This document shows, piece after piece, positions 48,142-55,786 of a stretch of 64,000 nucleotides of DNA. The notes below the pieces were generated by a model that had not been told where the DNA came from, did not search any database, and saw nothing but the letters and a program-made list of their open reading frames with translations. Each line of letters begins with the position of its first letter. Position 1 is the stretch's first letter. A program made the position numbers and the translations under genes. The DNA comes from Dehalococcoidia bacterium (lineage in GTDB: Bacteria; Chloroflexota; Dehalococcoidia; GIF9; AB-539-J10). The DNA lies in assembly GCA_023229725.1 (NCBI GenBank), contig JALNYR010000001.1, positions 1 through 64,000 of the forward strand, written 5' to 3'.

Positions 48142-49200
48142 ATGACGCAACCCACGATGATCCGCGTAATCGGTCAGGTAGCCGATGATGCGGCGAACGT
48201 CGCGACCGAGATCCCGCTCAAGATCGGCGCCGTAGCCGAGGACGTGCCGACCGCGGTCACCGACGTGACCGACGCGGACAAGGTCCACCTCGTCGCGGAC
48301 TTGAAGCGCCGACTCTGGGCGCACGCCGTGGGCGGCGTCGCTGACGCCGCAGCGAACGTCACGACCGAGCATCCGCTCAAGATGGGAGCTGTCGCCGAGG
48401 CAGCCCCGGCAGGAACGGGCATCGCCGACGGGGACATCGCACATCTCATCACGGATCTCTATCGGCGGCTTCGCGTGCTCGCCGAGGGGGCAACTGCAGA
48501 CGACGCGCAAGACTCTGCGAACCTGAACCCGGTGAAGATTGGGGCTCGCGCCGTGAGCAACGCCGCACCGGAGAACCTTGACGTGATCGACGCCGGCGAC
48601 GTCGGGCACCTGATCACCGACACCATGCGCCGACTCCTCGTGAACGTCTGCGGCAACCAGGCCGACGGCGCCGTTGCCGACTCAGCGAACCCGATCAAGA
48701 TCGGCGCGGTCGCGGAGACCACGGTGGCCGGCACGGGCGTCGCGAACGCGGACATCGTCCACCTCGTGACCGACCTCTACCGCCGGCTCCGAGTCGTGCA
48801 GGTCCCGCAGGTCTTGACCGTGAGCTGGGCCGACCTCTCGAACGTCTCCGCCGATGCCTACTACCCGTCCGAGGGTGGGCTCGACACCGACGTCTACGGC
48901 ACGATCACGCTCACCGGCAAGGTCATCTGCGGAGCCGACAACACCTCGGTCCTCACGATCGAGGTCACGAACGATGAGGACGCGACGCCGGGGAACCGCG
49001 ACTGGCAGGCGATCTACGTCTACAGCAACCTCACCGACGACGTGCTCAATCAGGTCGCGACGCTGGCCGGCGCGACCTCGCAGATCGCCATCTCGCTCAA
49101 CGATCTGGGCTTCAAGTACGTGCGGGCGAAGTACGATATCACCCGGCCCGCGGCGAACAACGACACCGTCATCCTCAAGGCGCAGTACCGAGCGAGGTAG
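48142..49200 (+). CDS. Fibre-like protein with four ~50-residue repeats, 352 aa
   Basis: ATG 48142 follows AGGAGAGGAAG. Residues 5-215 hold four units with the core ADDAxxxxNPxKIGAxAE then DGDIAHLITDLYRRLRV, matching the seven units of the 647-aa protein at 40515. The C-terminal ~130 residues are a beta-sandwich (YGTITLTGKVICGADNTSVL, LGFKYVRAKYDITRP). Probably a shorter paralogue occupying another fibre or cap position. Confidence 0.7.
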   Translation: MTQPTMIRVIGQVADDAANVATEIPLKIGAVAEDVPTAVTDVTDADKVHLVADLKRRLWAHAVGGVADAAANVTTEHPLKMGAVAEAAPAGTGIADGDIAHLITDLYRRLRVLAEGATADDAQDSANLNPVKIGARAVSNAAPENLDVIDAGDVGHLITDTMRRLLVNVCGNQADGAVADSANPIKIGAVAETTVAGTGVANADIVHLVTDLYRRLRVVQVPQVLTVSWADLSNVSADAYYPSEGGLDTDVYGTITLTGKVICGADNTSVLTIEVTNDEDATPGNRDWQAIYVYSNLTDDVLNQVATLAGATSQIAISLNDLGFKYVRAKYDITRPAANNDTVILKAQYRAR

Positions 49201-49203
49201 CAG

Positions 49204-49647
49204 ATGATCCTCAACGGCAAGAAGAAGCTCGTCACGTACTTGACGAACAAGACCGGCACGACGTCGGTCAAGGGGCAGGTCGTCGTCCAGTACGCCGACC
49301 TCGATGACGCGTACATCGCGGCTCCGGCCGGAACGATACTCGCGATGGGCGCCGTGCTTCAGGGCGGCATTGCTGGCGATGCGAAGGTCCCGATCTGCAC
49401 CTTCGGCCGGTGTCAGGTGCTTTTCCCGATCGGGGCTGATGCGACCCGGGGCAACTGGGCTTCCGTCCACACGACCGACGCAGGAATGGCGTCCTCCGAG
49501 TACGTCGCACTCGGTGATATCTTCGCGCAAGGGCTCGGCATGGTGCACGAAACCGTTGCGAGTTCTCCGTCTAGCCCGATTCTCGTGTGGATCGACTTCG
49601 TGCCGTCGAAGGCGAAGGATATCCCCGTCGCGAATGGAGGAGGCTGA
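49204..49647 (+). CDS. Capsid decoration-like protein (DUF2190-like), 147 aa
   Basis: ATG 49204. All-beta sequence with TGTTSVKGQVVVQYADLDDA, LAMGAVLQGGIAGDAKVPIC and NWASVHTTDAGMAS. The order 'SVKG.VV, D..., .aiGvv..gia.G..v.v...G' is the one found in DUF2190-type decoration or cement proteins of phage heads. Length also fits. Assignment is by pattern, without a search. It is coupled to the next gene (TGATG). Confidence 0.55.
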   Translation: MILNGKKKLVTYLTNKTGTTSVKGQVVVQYADLDDAYIAAPAGTILAMGAVLQGGIAGDAKVPICTFGRCQVLFPIGADATRGNWASVHTTDAGMASSEYVALGDIFAQGLGMVHETVASSPSSPILVWIDFVPSKAKDIPVANGGG

Positions 49648-49877
49648 TGACGATCGCGATGAAAGCAGACCTCGACGCGTTCGAGGCGCGGCAGGAAGAG
49701 CGGCTTGGGCGCATCGAGGCGCAGCTCGAGTCGCTCGTTCTTCTCCTCCAGCACCACGGGAAAGCACTGGGCGAGCTCGAGACGCTCATCCCGCGCCTCG
49801 CCGCCGCTGGGCGCCCGTCGCATCCGGCCGGGCCGCGGGGGACGCCGTGCCCCGAGGCCTGTGAAGGTGCCCCGTGA
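49647..49877 (+). CDS. Small coiled-coil protein, 76 aa
   Basis: ATG 49647 overlaps the preceding stop. Residues 5-45 form a coiled coil (AFEARQEERLGRIEAQLESL); the end is Pro/Ala-rich with CPEAC. It overlaps the next gene by GTGA. No motif; it may associate with the following membrane protein. Confidence 0.55.
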   Translation: MTIAMKADLDAFEARQEERLGRIEAQLESLVLLLQHHGKALGELETLIPRLAAAGRPSHPAGPRGTPCPEACEGAP

Positions 49878-50380
49878 GCCAGTCGCGGCACCACGACTAC
49901 TCGCAGGAGCCCCTGCCGCGGCCGGAGCCCGACTCCCCGAACCCGCGTCCGCTCATTCCGACCGGGCCGCCGCACAGCGGCTCCTGTCGCTACCCCTTCG
50001 AGATCGGCTGGGTTCAACGGAACATGGAGACGTTTCAAAAGTCGGTCCTGCCTGCGGTCGGCTGGACCGAGAGCACCCGGAAGTGGCTTTCCCTCATCGG
50101 CGGCATCGTCCTGTCGGGCCTGCTCGCCCTCGGGCTCGCGCTGGGGTCGACGTGTCGCACGGCCGGGGCCCAGGAAGAGCGGCTCGAGCAGGTCCGGACC
50201 GCGCAGAGCGCCGAGCGAGTCGAGCGCGTGGCCGAGGACAAGCAGATCACGGACGCGCAGACCGCACGGTACGACAAGCTCTTCGACTTGGTGGTGAAGA
50301 TCCATTCGGACGTGCAGGTCCTGAAGTCGCGCGCCGACGACGATCGCGTGGCCGGCGACCACGGCGGCCAGCGGCAGTAA
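49874..50380 (+). CDS. Membrane-anchored coiled-coil protein, spanin-like, 168 aa
   Basis: GTG 49874 overlaps the preceding stop. A soluble Pro-rich start, one membrane helix near 72-92 (WLSLIGGIVLSGLLALGLAL), then a charged coiled coil (EERLEQVRTAQSAERVERVA) to the end. This topology resembles an inner-membrane spanin or a virion-membrane linker. No lysis cassette is adjacent, so the role is open. Confidence 0.5.
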   Translation: MSQSRHHDYSQEPLPRPEPDSPNPRPLIPTGPPHSGSCRYPFEIGWVQRNMETFQKSVLPAVGWTESTRKWLSLIGGIVLSGLLALGLALGSTCRTAGAQEERLEQVRTAQSAERVERVAEDKQITDAQTARYDKLFDLVVKIHSDVQVLKSRADDDRVAGDHGGQRQ

Positions 50381-50392
50381 GCCGCGGTCTAC

Positions 50393-50422
50393 TTCGCCCC
50401 CGCGCGACGCTCCTGTTACCTT
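50393..50422 (+). promoter_or_regulatory. Candidate phage promoter (TTCGCC-N18-TACCTT)
   Basis: TTCGCC (50393-50398) and TACCTT (50417-50422) are 18 bases apart; GGAGG follows at 50432, before ATG 50444. It matches the TTCnnC-N18-TACnnT pattern seen at 25140 and 29358. Confidence 0.35.
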
Positions 50423-50443
50423 GAAGGTGTTGGAGGTTCTCCC

Positions 50444-50938
50444 ATGTACGAACCGTGTCCAGGCTGCGTGAATCAGAACAAGGTGGAGACGTCCGTCGCT
50501 GACCCCGCGGCGCAGCGCCTGCTCGAGCAGTACGAAGCCCAGCCCAGCGACATCGTCACCAACTCCGCGGGCGAGATCGTGGGGGAAGCACCGCCCGACT
50601 CCCCTGACTACACCGTCACGTGGGACATGCCCGACACGAGCCGCGAGCGGATGGGCCTCCTCATCGCGGGCGGGCTCGCGTTCCTCGCCCCCTTCGTCGG
50701 CTTCGCCGTCGCGGCGCACACCGCCCGGAAGCACGCCGGCCTCATCAAGCCCGTCGGCGCCGGCGCGCTCACGTTCTTCGCGCTCCGGGCGGCCTCGGTG
50801 GGCGTGCTCCACTACTCGGGGAACCTGCCGAACGTCTCTGCGGCGACCGCGCTGGGCGCGACCTTGCCACAGGTGCCCCGGCGGAACTACCAGCTCGGAG
50901 CCACGCGCGGCCGCGCGCCCTGCACGACCTGTCACTGA
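50444..50938 (+). CDS. Membrane protein with terminal CxxC pairs, 164 aa
   Basis: ATG 50444 with GTTGGAGGTT upstream. The N-terminus has MYEPCPGCVNQNK and the C-terminus ends APCTTCH. Two hydrophobic helices occupy about 67-115 (GLLIAGGLAFLAPFVGFAVA and VGAGALTFFALRAASVGVL). Cys pairs at both ends suggest metal or disulfide links on the same side of a membrane. It is transcribed from its own candidate promoter. Possibly a virion membrane protein; no family recognised. Confidence 0.55.
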   Translation: MYEPCPGCVNQNKVETSVADPAAQRLLEQYEAQPSDIVTNSAGEIVGEAPPDSPDYTVTWDMPDTSRERMGLLIAGGLAFLAPFVGFAVAAHTARKHAGLIKPVGAGALTFFALRAASVGVLHYSGNLPNVSAATALGATLPQVPRRNYQLGATRGRAPCTTCH

Positions 50939-51011
50939 CCTCCGGTTGCATTTCACGCTACTCGCTCCACCGCCTTTCCGCCAGCAAATTCCCACGCTAT
51001 GAGTAATCCTA

Positions 51012-51041
51012 TTGACAGCCGGGAAACTCCCGTGCTACGGC
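51012..51041 (+). promoter_or_regulatory. Candidate sigma70-like promoter (TTGACA-N18-TACGGC)
   Basis: A perfect -35 TTGACA (51012-51017) is followed after 18 bases by TACGGC (51036-51041), just before ATG 51048. The upstream gap 50939-51011 has a second TTGCAT (50946-50951) without a matching -10. This marks the start of the accessory gene block. Confidence 0.4.
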
Positions 51042-51047
51042 TTTCTC

Positions 51048-51530
51048 ATGCAACTGGACTTCGAGCCCGAGACGGGCGAGGTGGTCGTGGCGGTCATGGT
51101 ACGGACGACCGAGGGCAAGCTCGAGGTGCGCGAGGTGCCCATATCGGTTCGCGCCGGCATCGCGCCGCTATCGGGTGAGCTGGGGCCCGGGCCGCGCATG
51201 TTCATCCTCGAGTGGGTGCGCGTCCTCCTCTCCGGATACGTCGAGATCCATCGGGGCGAGCTGGAGGAGTCGCTCGCGCCTGAGAGCTGCGTCGTGCCGC
51301 TGAACTGGCCGCGAGACGTCCCGACGGCGGCGCTCGTCTACATCGGGCCCGCCGGCTCGCTCGTCCTCGAGGAGCCGCGCTGCATCGCCTGCAAGGGCAA
51401 GGGCACGAGCCCCTTCGCGCCCCCCGGCTTCACCGGGGGCACCTGCGCCATCTGCGACGGCAGCGGCGAGTACACGGTCGCCGTCAAGCCCAGCGCCGAC
51501 GACGCGCCGCTGCCGGAGGAGGGGCGATGA
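51048..51530 (+). CDS. Protein with DnaJ-like zinc finger, 160 aa
   Basis: ATG 51048 is preferred; the longer frame runs through the promoter. Residues 1-105 are beta/alpha (MQLDFEPETGEVVVAVMVRT). Near 107-140 lie CIACKGKG and CAICDGSGEY, two CxxCxGxG knuckles that together make one DnaJ-type zinc site. No J domain. Proteins with isolated DnaJ-type fingers often bind other proteins; the partner is unknown. Coupled to the next gene. Confidence 0.6.
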   Translation: MQLDFEPETGEVVVAVMVRTTEGKLEVREVPISVRAGIAPLSGELGPGPRMFILEWVRVLLSGYVEIHRGELEESLAPESCVVPLNWPRDVPTAALVYIGPAGSLVLEEPRCIACKGKGTSPFAPPGFTGGTCAICDGSGEYTVAVKPSADDAPLPEEGR

Positions 51531-51763
51531 AGACGCGACCGATCTTTATCCTGTGGGCGAGCGGGCCGCACGTGTGTGTCAGCGGCGAGGGTAACGCGAT
51601 CTGCAAGGAGGCGCTGGGAAGCCGCGAGGCCGCGGAGCAGCACATCCCGACGTTTCGCGCGCGGTTCGGTCGGAAGCCAGGAGACCCGCCTGGGATATTC
51701 GAGTTCACGGTCGAGAAGATCAAGGTGCTAGAGCTGACGCTCGTGGAGCCTGACGATGCGTGA
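51527..51763 (+). CDS. Hypothetical protein, 78 aa
   Basis: ATG 51527 overlaps the preceding stop. It begins MKTRPIFILWASGPHVCVSG and ends EFTVEKIKVLELTLVEPDDA, a small alpha/beta pattern with two Cys. No family recognised. Overlaps the next short membrane peptide. Confidence 0.55.
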   Translation: MKTRPIFILWASGPHVCVSGEGNAICKEALGSREAAEQHIPTFRARFGRKPGDPPGIFEFTVEKIKVLELTLVEPDDA

Positions 51764-51860
51764 CTTCGTGCTCGACACGATCTGCCCAGTCGTCGGGATG
51801 GGCTTCGCGGTCCTCGTGTGGGCCTGGGCTATCGGGCTCGCTGCAGGCGTGACGTGGTGA
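51756..51860 (+). CDS. Small single-pass membrane peptide, 34 aa
   Basis: ATG 51756 lies eight bases inside the end of the preceding gene; the stop (TGA at 51858) overlaps the GTG of the next gene. The peptide starts MRDFVLDTICPVVGMGFAVL and continues VWAWAIGLAAGVTW, one clear membrane helix. Coding is supported by the chain of overlaps, not by homology. Confidence 0.45.
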   Translation: MRDFVLDTICPVVGMGFAVLVWAWAIGLAAGVTW

Positions 51861-52060
51861 AGTCGAAGGGCTTCAAGTGCGGCGCATGCGGCGCCTCGAC
51901 GCACGAGCCGCGGACCTGCAACGTCTGCGGTGAGCTCGTGTGCCCCGACTGCGCGCACCACTGGGTCGAGGGCCACGCGGTCGTGTGCCCCGACTGCGCG
52001 AACACGCTGCGAGCTGCCGTTGGCAAGGACACGAGCGGCGGGCTGGAGGAACCAACATGA
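51857..52060 (+). CDS. Zinc-finger protein (RING/ribbon-like), 67 aa
   Basis: GTG 51857 overlaps the preceding stop. Four Cys pairs: CGAC, CNVC, CPDC, CPDC, with HHWVEGHAV between the last two. The C-x2-C ... C-x2-C-x4-C-x2-C-x2-H layout resembles a small cross-brace or double ribbon zinc domain. No catalytic function is implied. ATGA coupling to the next gene. Confidence 0.55.
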   Translation: MKSKGFKCGACGASTHEPRTCNVCGELVCPDCAHHWVEGHAVVCPDCANTLRAAVGKDTSGGLEEPT

Positions 52061-52464
52061 GCGACAAGAACCATGGGGCGGCGCTGCTGGAGGAGCTTCC
52101 CCATTTGCACTGCGCAACCATGATCGGGCCGGGAAAGGAGGGACACTACCAGGAGGCTCTTCGTCACGCCGAGGCGCTCATCGCCGAGCGCGACGCCGCA
52201 GTCGCCCGCGCCGATCAGGCGGAGGCCGACCTTCGCGCGCTGCGCGCCGTGGAGTGCGACGTCATCCTCGACCTCGCGGCGTGGAAGGAGCGGGCTGAGA
52301 GGGCGAGGGGCGAGATCTCGTACTACTGCAAGTACGAGTGCAGGCCTCACGCTGGACAGTGCAAGACGTGCAGAGTACCGACCGCCCTCGCTGACGAGCC
52401 GTCCGACGACCCGCAGGGTATCCCCTCGGGAGCCCCGACGGGCGGGAGCGGTACAGGCGTATAA
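52057..52464 (+). CDS. Coiled-coil protein with cysteine-rich region, 135 aa
   Basis: ATG 52057 overlaps the preceding stop; the longer frame is rejected. Residues 25-75 are a long charged helix (EALIAERDAAVARADQAEAD). A cluster YYCKYECRPHAGQCKTCRVP follows near residue 91-110. Similar 'long helix' proteins recur at 55130 and 55787. No family recognised. Its stop lies within a 20-bp palindrome. Confidence 0.5.
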   Translation: MSDKNHGAALLEELPHLHCATMIGPGKEGHYQEALRHAEALIAERDAAVARADQAEADLRALRAVECDVILDLAAWKERAERARGEISYYCKYECRPHAGQCKTCRVPTALADEPSDDPQGIPSGAPTGGSGTGV

Positions 52465-52501
52465 CCCATGGGTTATACGGGAAACCGAGCCCGTTTCCCG
52501 T
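52459..52501. promoter_or_regulatory. 20-bp palindrome followed by a hairpin; probable operator or leader element
   Basis: Bases 52459-52478 (GTATAACCCATGGGTTATAC) form a perfect palindrome, the form of a binding site for a dimeric regulator. It is followed by ACGGGAAAC (52477-52485) pairing with GTTTCCCGT (52493-52501), a 9-bp hairpin with a 7-nt loop and no T-run. The palindrome includes the stop of the 52057-52464 gene. It lies 64-106 bases ahead of ATG 52565. Confidence 0.5.
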
Positions 52502-52564
52502 GAGCCCACGGGGGTACCGATAGGGGCGCCCAGCCGGCGCCCAGAAGGGATGAAGGGAAGGGAC

Positions 52565-52831
52565 ATGTCGAAGATTTTGACGTTGACGCACGCAGAGCTT
52601 CTCGCGCTATGGGAGGTTCTGGACTTCGCGGGAGAGCAGTTCTCCATCGCGGGCTGCGAAGACACGCAGCTTCCGATGGTACCTGGGATGGAAGAATTCC
52701 TGACAGCGGTGGCTGCCAACGACTCTTGGGGAAAACTTCCGAGTTTTCACGTCGCGCATCGTACCGTGCAGGGCAGCACCGTCGTTTGGTACTTGCGAAA
52801 TCGTATCGCGAAAGCACTTGAGGAAAAGTGA
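52565..52831 (+). CDS. Hypothetical protein, 88 aa
   Basis: ATG 52565 follows GAAGGGA. The product starts MSKILTLTHAELLALWEVLD, is helical with one Cys (IAGCEDTQLPM), and ends HRTVQGSTVVWYLRNRIAKA. AT-richer than neighbours. It is the first gene after the palindrome and hairpin at 52459-52501 and may be under its control. No family recognised. Confidence 0.55.
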   Translation: MSKILTLTHAELLALWEVLDFAGEQFSIAGCEDTQLPMVPGMEEFLTAVAANDSWGKLPSFHVAHRTVQGSTVVWYLRNRIAKALEEK

Positions 52832-52837
52832 GGGGAC

Positions 52838-54478
52838 ATGACAGGCAAGAAGAAGATCACGACCACGACCAGCAGCACGGCGCAGGCCTCGGGGCACGTC
52901 TTCGACGAGCTCAGTGCCGCGGTGCAGCAGCGCTTCCGCGGGGCCCGCGCCCTGCCGCTCTTCACGACCGACGCGAGTGGGCTCTTCGACGCGTTCATCG
53001 CAGGCCTCCCCCTTGGGCATCGGCAGCACCACGCCTGCAACAACTGCCGCCACTTCGTCGAGCGGTACGGTGGCCTCGTCACGATCGACGCCGCCGGCAA
53101 GCCGCGGTCCGCGCTGTGGGACTCGGAGAACGCCCCTGAGTTCTACAAGGCCGCGGTCGCCGCCATGGAGAAGCGCGTCGCTCGCGCGGCCGTGACCGGC
53201 ATCTTCTATAGCGAAGAGCCCACGTGGGGCGTGCCGCAGAACGTGAGCAGCAAGACGGGCATCACCTGGACGCACTTTCACGCTCTCTCGGTCCAGGTCT
53301 TCAAGAAGACCGTGCTCAAGAACGCCGCGCAGGCCATGGCCGAGCGCCGCGAGGAGTGCGGCATGCTCAAGCGCGGGCTCGCCGAGTTCTCGAAGGACAC
53401 GGCGCTGCAGGCGCTGACGCTGCTCAAGAGCGGCAACCTGCCGCGGTCCGAGAAGGCCCTCGGAGTCGCCGAGTGGTTCTTCGGGCTGCACGAGCGCACG
53501 AAGGGCGTGCGCGGCAAGGCTCGCGACAACATCGTCTGGGCTGCAGTCGCGACGGCGCCCGTGGGCTTCGCGCACGTGAGAGCGTCCATGATCGGGACGC
53601 TGCTCGAGGACGTGCAGACTGGCCTGCCGTTCGAGGACATCAAAGCGAAGTGGTCCGAGAAGATGGACCCGCTCCAGTACATGAGGCCGCAGTCCGACCC
53701 GAGCGCGGGCAATATCGCCCAGGCCGAGAAGGTCGTCGAGGCGCTCCGGAGCGCGGGCGCGCTCGAGCGCCGCTTCGCTCGGCTCGACGAGGTGCAGGCG
53801 CTCTGGCGTCCACAGGCCCCGCCCGTCGATGCCACGCGAGCTGGCGGCGTGTTCGCGAACGTGAAGCCGAAGGGCAGCGAGCGCTCGGCGGGAGGAGTCG
53901 CGCAGCCCGACGTGGTCATGACCTGGGAGAAGTTCAGCCGAGAGGTGCTGCCGCACGCTCGCGAGATGTTCGCCGACGTGCCCCGAGTCGGCAAGTTCAT
54001 GGCGCTCCTGACCGCGGTGAACCCAGACGCGCCGCCCATCATCCAGTGGGACTGGGAGGCTCACCGCAACCCCGTTAACTGGTACGTTTACCCAGGCGGC
54101 TCGCCCGCGGCGAACTGGGGACTCGTCGGAGGAGGCTGCGTCAAGGTCACCGCGGTCTGCCTGCTCCCGTGCATGTGGAACCCCGACGTCTATCACGTCG
54201 GCCAGGGCAAGGGCGCGGTCCTCTTGCTCGAGGGCTGCAGGGAGTCCACCTTCACAGGCGGCATCGCGCTCTTCCCCGAGGTGCTGAAGTCTGCGTACCA
54301 CGCGGTGCGCAAGACGATCGAGGCTTTCTCGCGAGGCGCGCAGCTCCAGGGCCGCGAGGAGATGTCGGCATGCGGCCTCGATCTCCGCGCTGGTGAGCCG
54401 CACCCGTGGAACCAGCGTGTGCATGTCATCGACGAGCATGGGACGCGCACAGCGTACAGCCTCGACAGGTGGGACTGA
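52838..54478 (+). CDS. Large conserved-type hypothetical protein with Cys-His region, 546 aa
   Basis: ATG 52838. Near residue 62-80 is GHRQHHACNNCRHFVERYGG, with a possible CxxC/His metal site, then DAAGKPRSALWDSENAPEFY. The middle is helical and includes SEKALGVAEWFFGLHER and RDNIVWAAVATAPVGFAHVR followed by SMIGTLLEDVQTGLPFEDIK. The end has alternating strands. The sequence looks like a long protein family that I recall only loosely from other phage genomes and cannot name. No nuclease, polymerase or ATP motif was found. GC and codon use match the window. Coupled to the next gene (TGATG). Confidence 0.6.
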   Translation: MTGKKKITTTTSSTAQASGHVFDELSAAVQQRFRGARALPLFTTDASGLFDAFIAGLPLGHRQHHACNNCRHFVERYGGLVTIDAAGKPRSALWDSENAPEFYKAAVAAMEKRVARAAVTGIFYSEEPTWGVPQNVSSKTGITWTHFHALSVQVFKKTVLKNAAQAMAERREECGMLKRGLAEFSKDTALQALTLLKSGNLPRSEKALGVAEWFFGLHERTKGVRGKARDNIVWAAVATAPVGFAHVRASMIGTLLEDVQTGLPFEDIKAKWSEKMDPLQYMRPQSDPSAGNIAQAEKVVEALRSAGALERRFARLDEVQALWRPQAPPVDATRAGGVFANVKPKGSERSAGGVAQPDVVMTWEKFSREVLPHAREMFADVPRVGKFMALLTAVNPDAPPIIQWDWEAHRNPVNWYVYPGGSPAANWGLVGGGCVKVTAVCLLPCMWNPDVYHVGQGKGAVLLLEGCRESTFTGGIALFPEVLKSAYHAVRKTIEAFSRGAQLQGREEMSACGLDLRAGEPHPWNQRVHVIDEHGTRTAYSLDRWD

Positions 54479-55128
54479 TGGACAAGATGATCGAAGCCCT
54501 CGGCAGCGCCGAGGTTGTGGCGTCGCTCCTGACCGCGGCCTTGACCTACCAGGAGACGGTGCGCGAGATCCTCGCTCGCGTCGTGGAACAGGAACAGGAG
54601 CAGCTCTTGTTGTCCTCTCCGTACAAGATCCTGACCCAGCCGACGCCGACGCCGCTGCCGACGCCGACGCCAGAGCAAGAGAAGGCTCGCACCGAGACGG
54701 CCGCGCGCGAGCTCGAGGAAATGAAGGTGCGCGTCCTCGAGTGCCTGCGGGTGCCGGGCAACAAGTACTTCGACGCTGAAGCTCTGGCACAGGCCGCGAC
54801 GCATGGGTTCTTCCCGATCGCCGTGGCGAGCGACGCAGTCGCTGCTCTCTTGTGCGAGAAGAAGATCGATCTGTGGCGCGTTGCTGGCTTCGCGGAAGTC
54901 ACGCCGGCCACGCCGCCAGTTTCCCCGATAGATCTGCGGAAGCAAGCCATCTGCAATCTTCTTCACCGTTGCGCCATGCGTGCGAACCGGCTTTATCACA
55001 TATCGGGTGTCAGCGTGTTATGCGCTGACTTCCACGACGTGGACGAAGCGCTCGACGCGCTCGTCGCAGACGGCACGGTCGTGAAGAACCAGGGCGGCTG
55101 GTACCGGCTCGCGAAGAAGAAGGCCTGA
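54478..55128 (+). CDS. Hypothetical protein with Thr/Pro linker, 216 aa
   Basis: ATG 54478 shares a base with the preceding stop. Residues 1-50 are helical; residues 55-70 are a TPTPLPTPTP linker. The C-terminal half has two winged-helix-like segments (NKYFDAEALAQAATHGFFPI, ALDALVADGTVVKNQGGWYR). The last one resembles the winged helix in the 17146-17526 protein. Possibly DNA-binding. No family recognised. Confidence 0.5.
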   Translation: MDKMIEALGSAEVVASLLTAALTYQETVREILARVVEQEQEQLLLSSPYKILTQPTPTPLPTPTPEQEKARTETAARELEEMKVRVLECLRVPGNKYFDAEALAQAATHGFFPIAVASDAVAALLCEKKIDLWRVAGFAEVTPATPPVSPIDLRKQAICNLLHRCAMRANRLYHISGVSVLCADFHDVDEALDALVADGTVVKNQGGWYRLAKKKA

Positions 55129-55129
55129 C

Positions 55130-55561
55130 GTGGAGACGAAGGAGTTGATCGAGAAGCTGCGCTCCATCATCGGGGATATAGCCATTAGCACCGAGCGTTG
55201 GCGAATCGTGAGCGTGGCGGCCGACACGCTCGAGAAGCTCCAAGCCCACGTCGCCAAGGTCGAGGCGTGCGCGAACGAGCAGACCGCCCTGATCGCGTAC
55301 TGGTCGAACGCAACAGTCACCGCGACGATGCGCGCCGAGAAGGCCCAGACTCGCGTCATCGAGCTCGAGGCAGCCTTCGAGCGCGAAGTCGACCAGCGCA
55401 AGAAGGCCGAGGACGCTGTCGAGCTGCTCGAGAAGAAGCTCGCGCAGGGCGGCACCATCGTACCGGGCGGCGTCACCGTCGTCTGGGAGCCCGACAGCAA
55501 CCGCGTCGTCGTGACCTACAACAACGTGCCCCGCTTGGACGTCGTCACTAGGAGGAGCTGA
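55130..55561 (+). CDS. Coiled-coil protein, 143 aa
   Basis: GTG 55130 lies one base after the preceding stop. Long charged helices (ADTLEKLQAHVAKVEACANE, RVIELEAAFEREVDQRKKAE) and a short beta end (GGVTVVWEPDSNRVVVTYNN). No motif. Overlaps the next gene by one base. Confidence 0.5.
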   Translation: METKELIEKLRSIIGDIAISTERWRIVSVAADTLEKLQAHVAKVEACANEQTALIAYWSNATVTATMRAEKAQTRVIELEAAFEREVDQRKKAEDAVELLEKKLAQGGTIVPGGVTVVWEPDSNRVVVTYNNVPRLDVVTRRS

Positions 55562-55779
55562 TGACGCCGGCCGACCTCATCTCGCGGTTGAAGAGTAGGG
55601 CATACACGCTCGAGCAGGAAAAGCCCGACACCGCGCTCGTGATGGAGGCGATGGCGCACATTCTCGCGCAGGACGCGACGGTGAACCGGCTAGCCGCAGC
55701 GTTCATGGAGCGGTCGATCGAGCGTGCGCTCGGGCACAAGAAGATGACCGCGAAGCCGGCGCGGCCCGTGAAAGGTTGA
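55561..55779 (+). CDS. Small helical protein, 72 aa
   Basis: ATG 55561 follows AGGAGC directly at the preceding stop. It reads MTPADLISRLKSRAYTLEQE, then helices and a basic Pro-rich tail (KKMTAKPARPVKG). No family recognised. Part of a run of small helical genes. Confidence 0.5.
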   Translation: MTPADLISRLKSRAYTLEQEKPDTALVMEAMAHILAQDATVNRLAAAFMERSIERALGHKKMTAKPARPVKG

Positions 55780-55786
55780 GGGGAAC

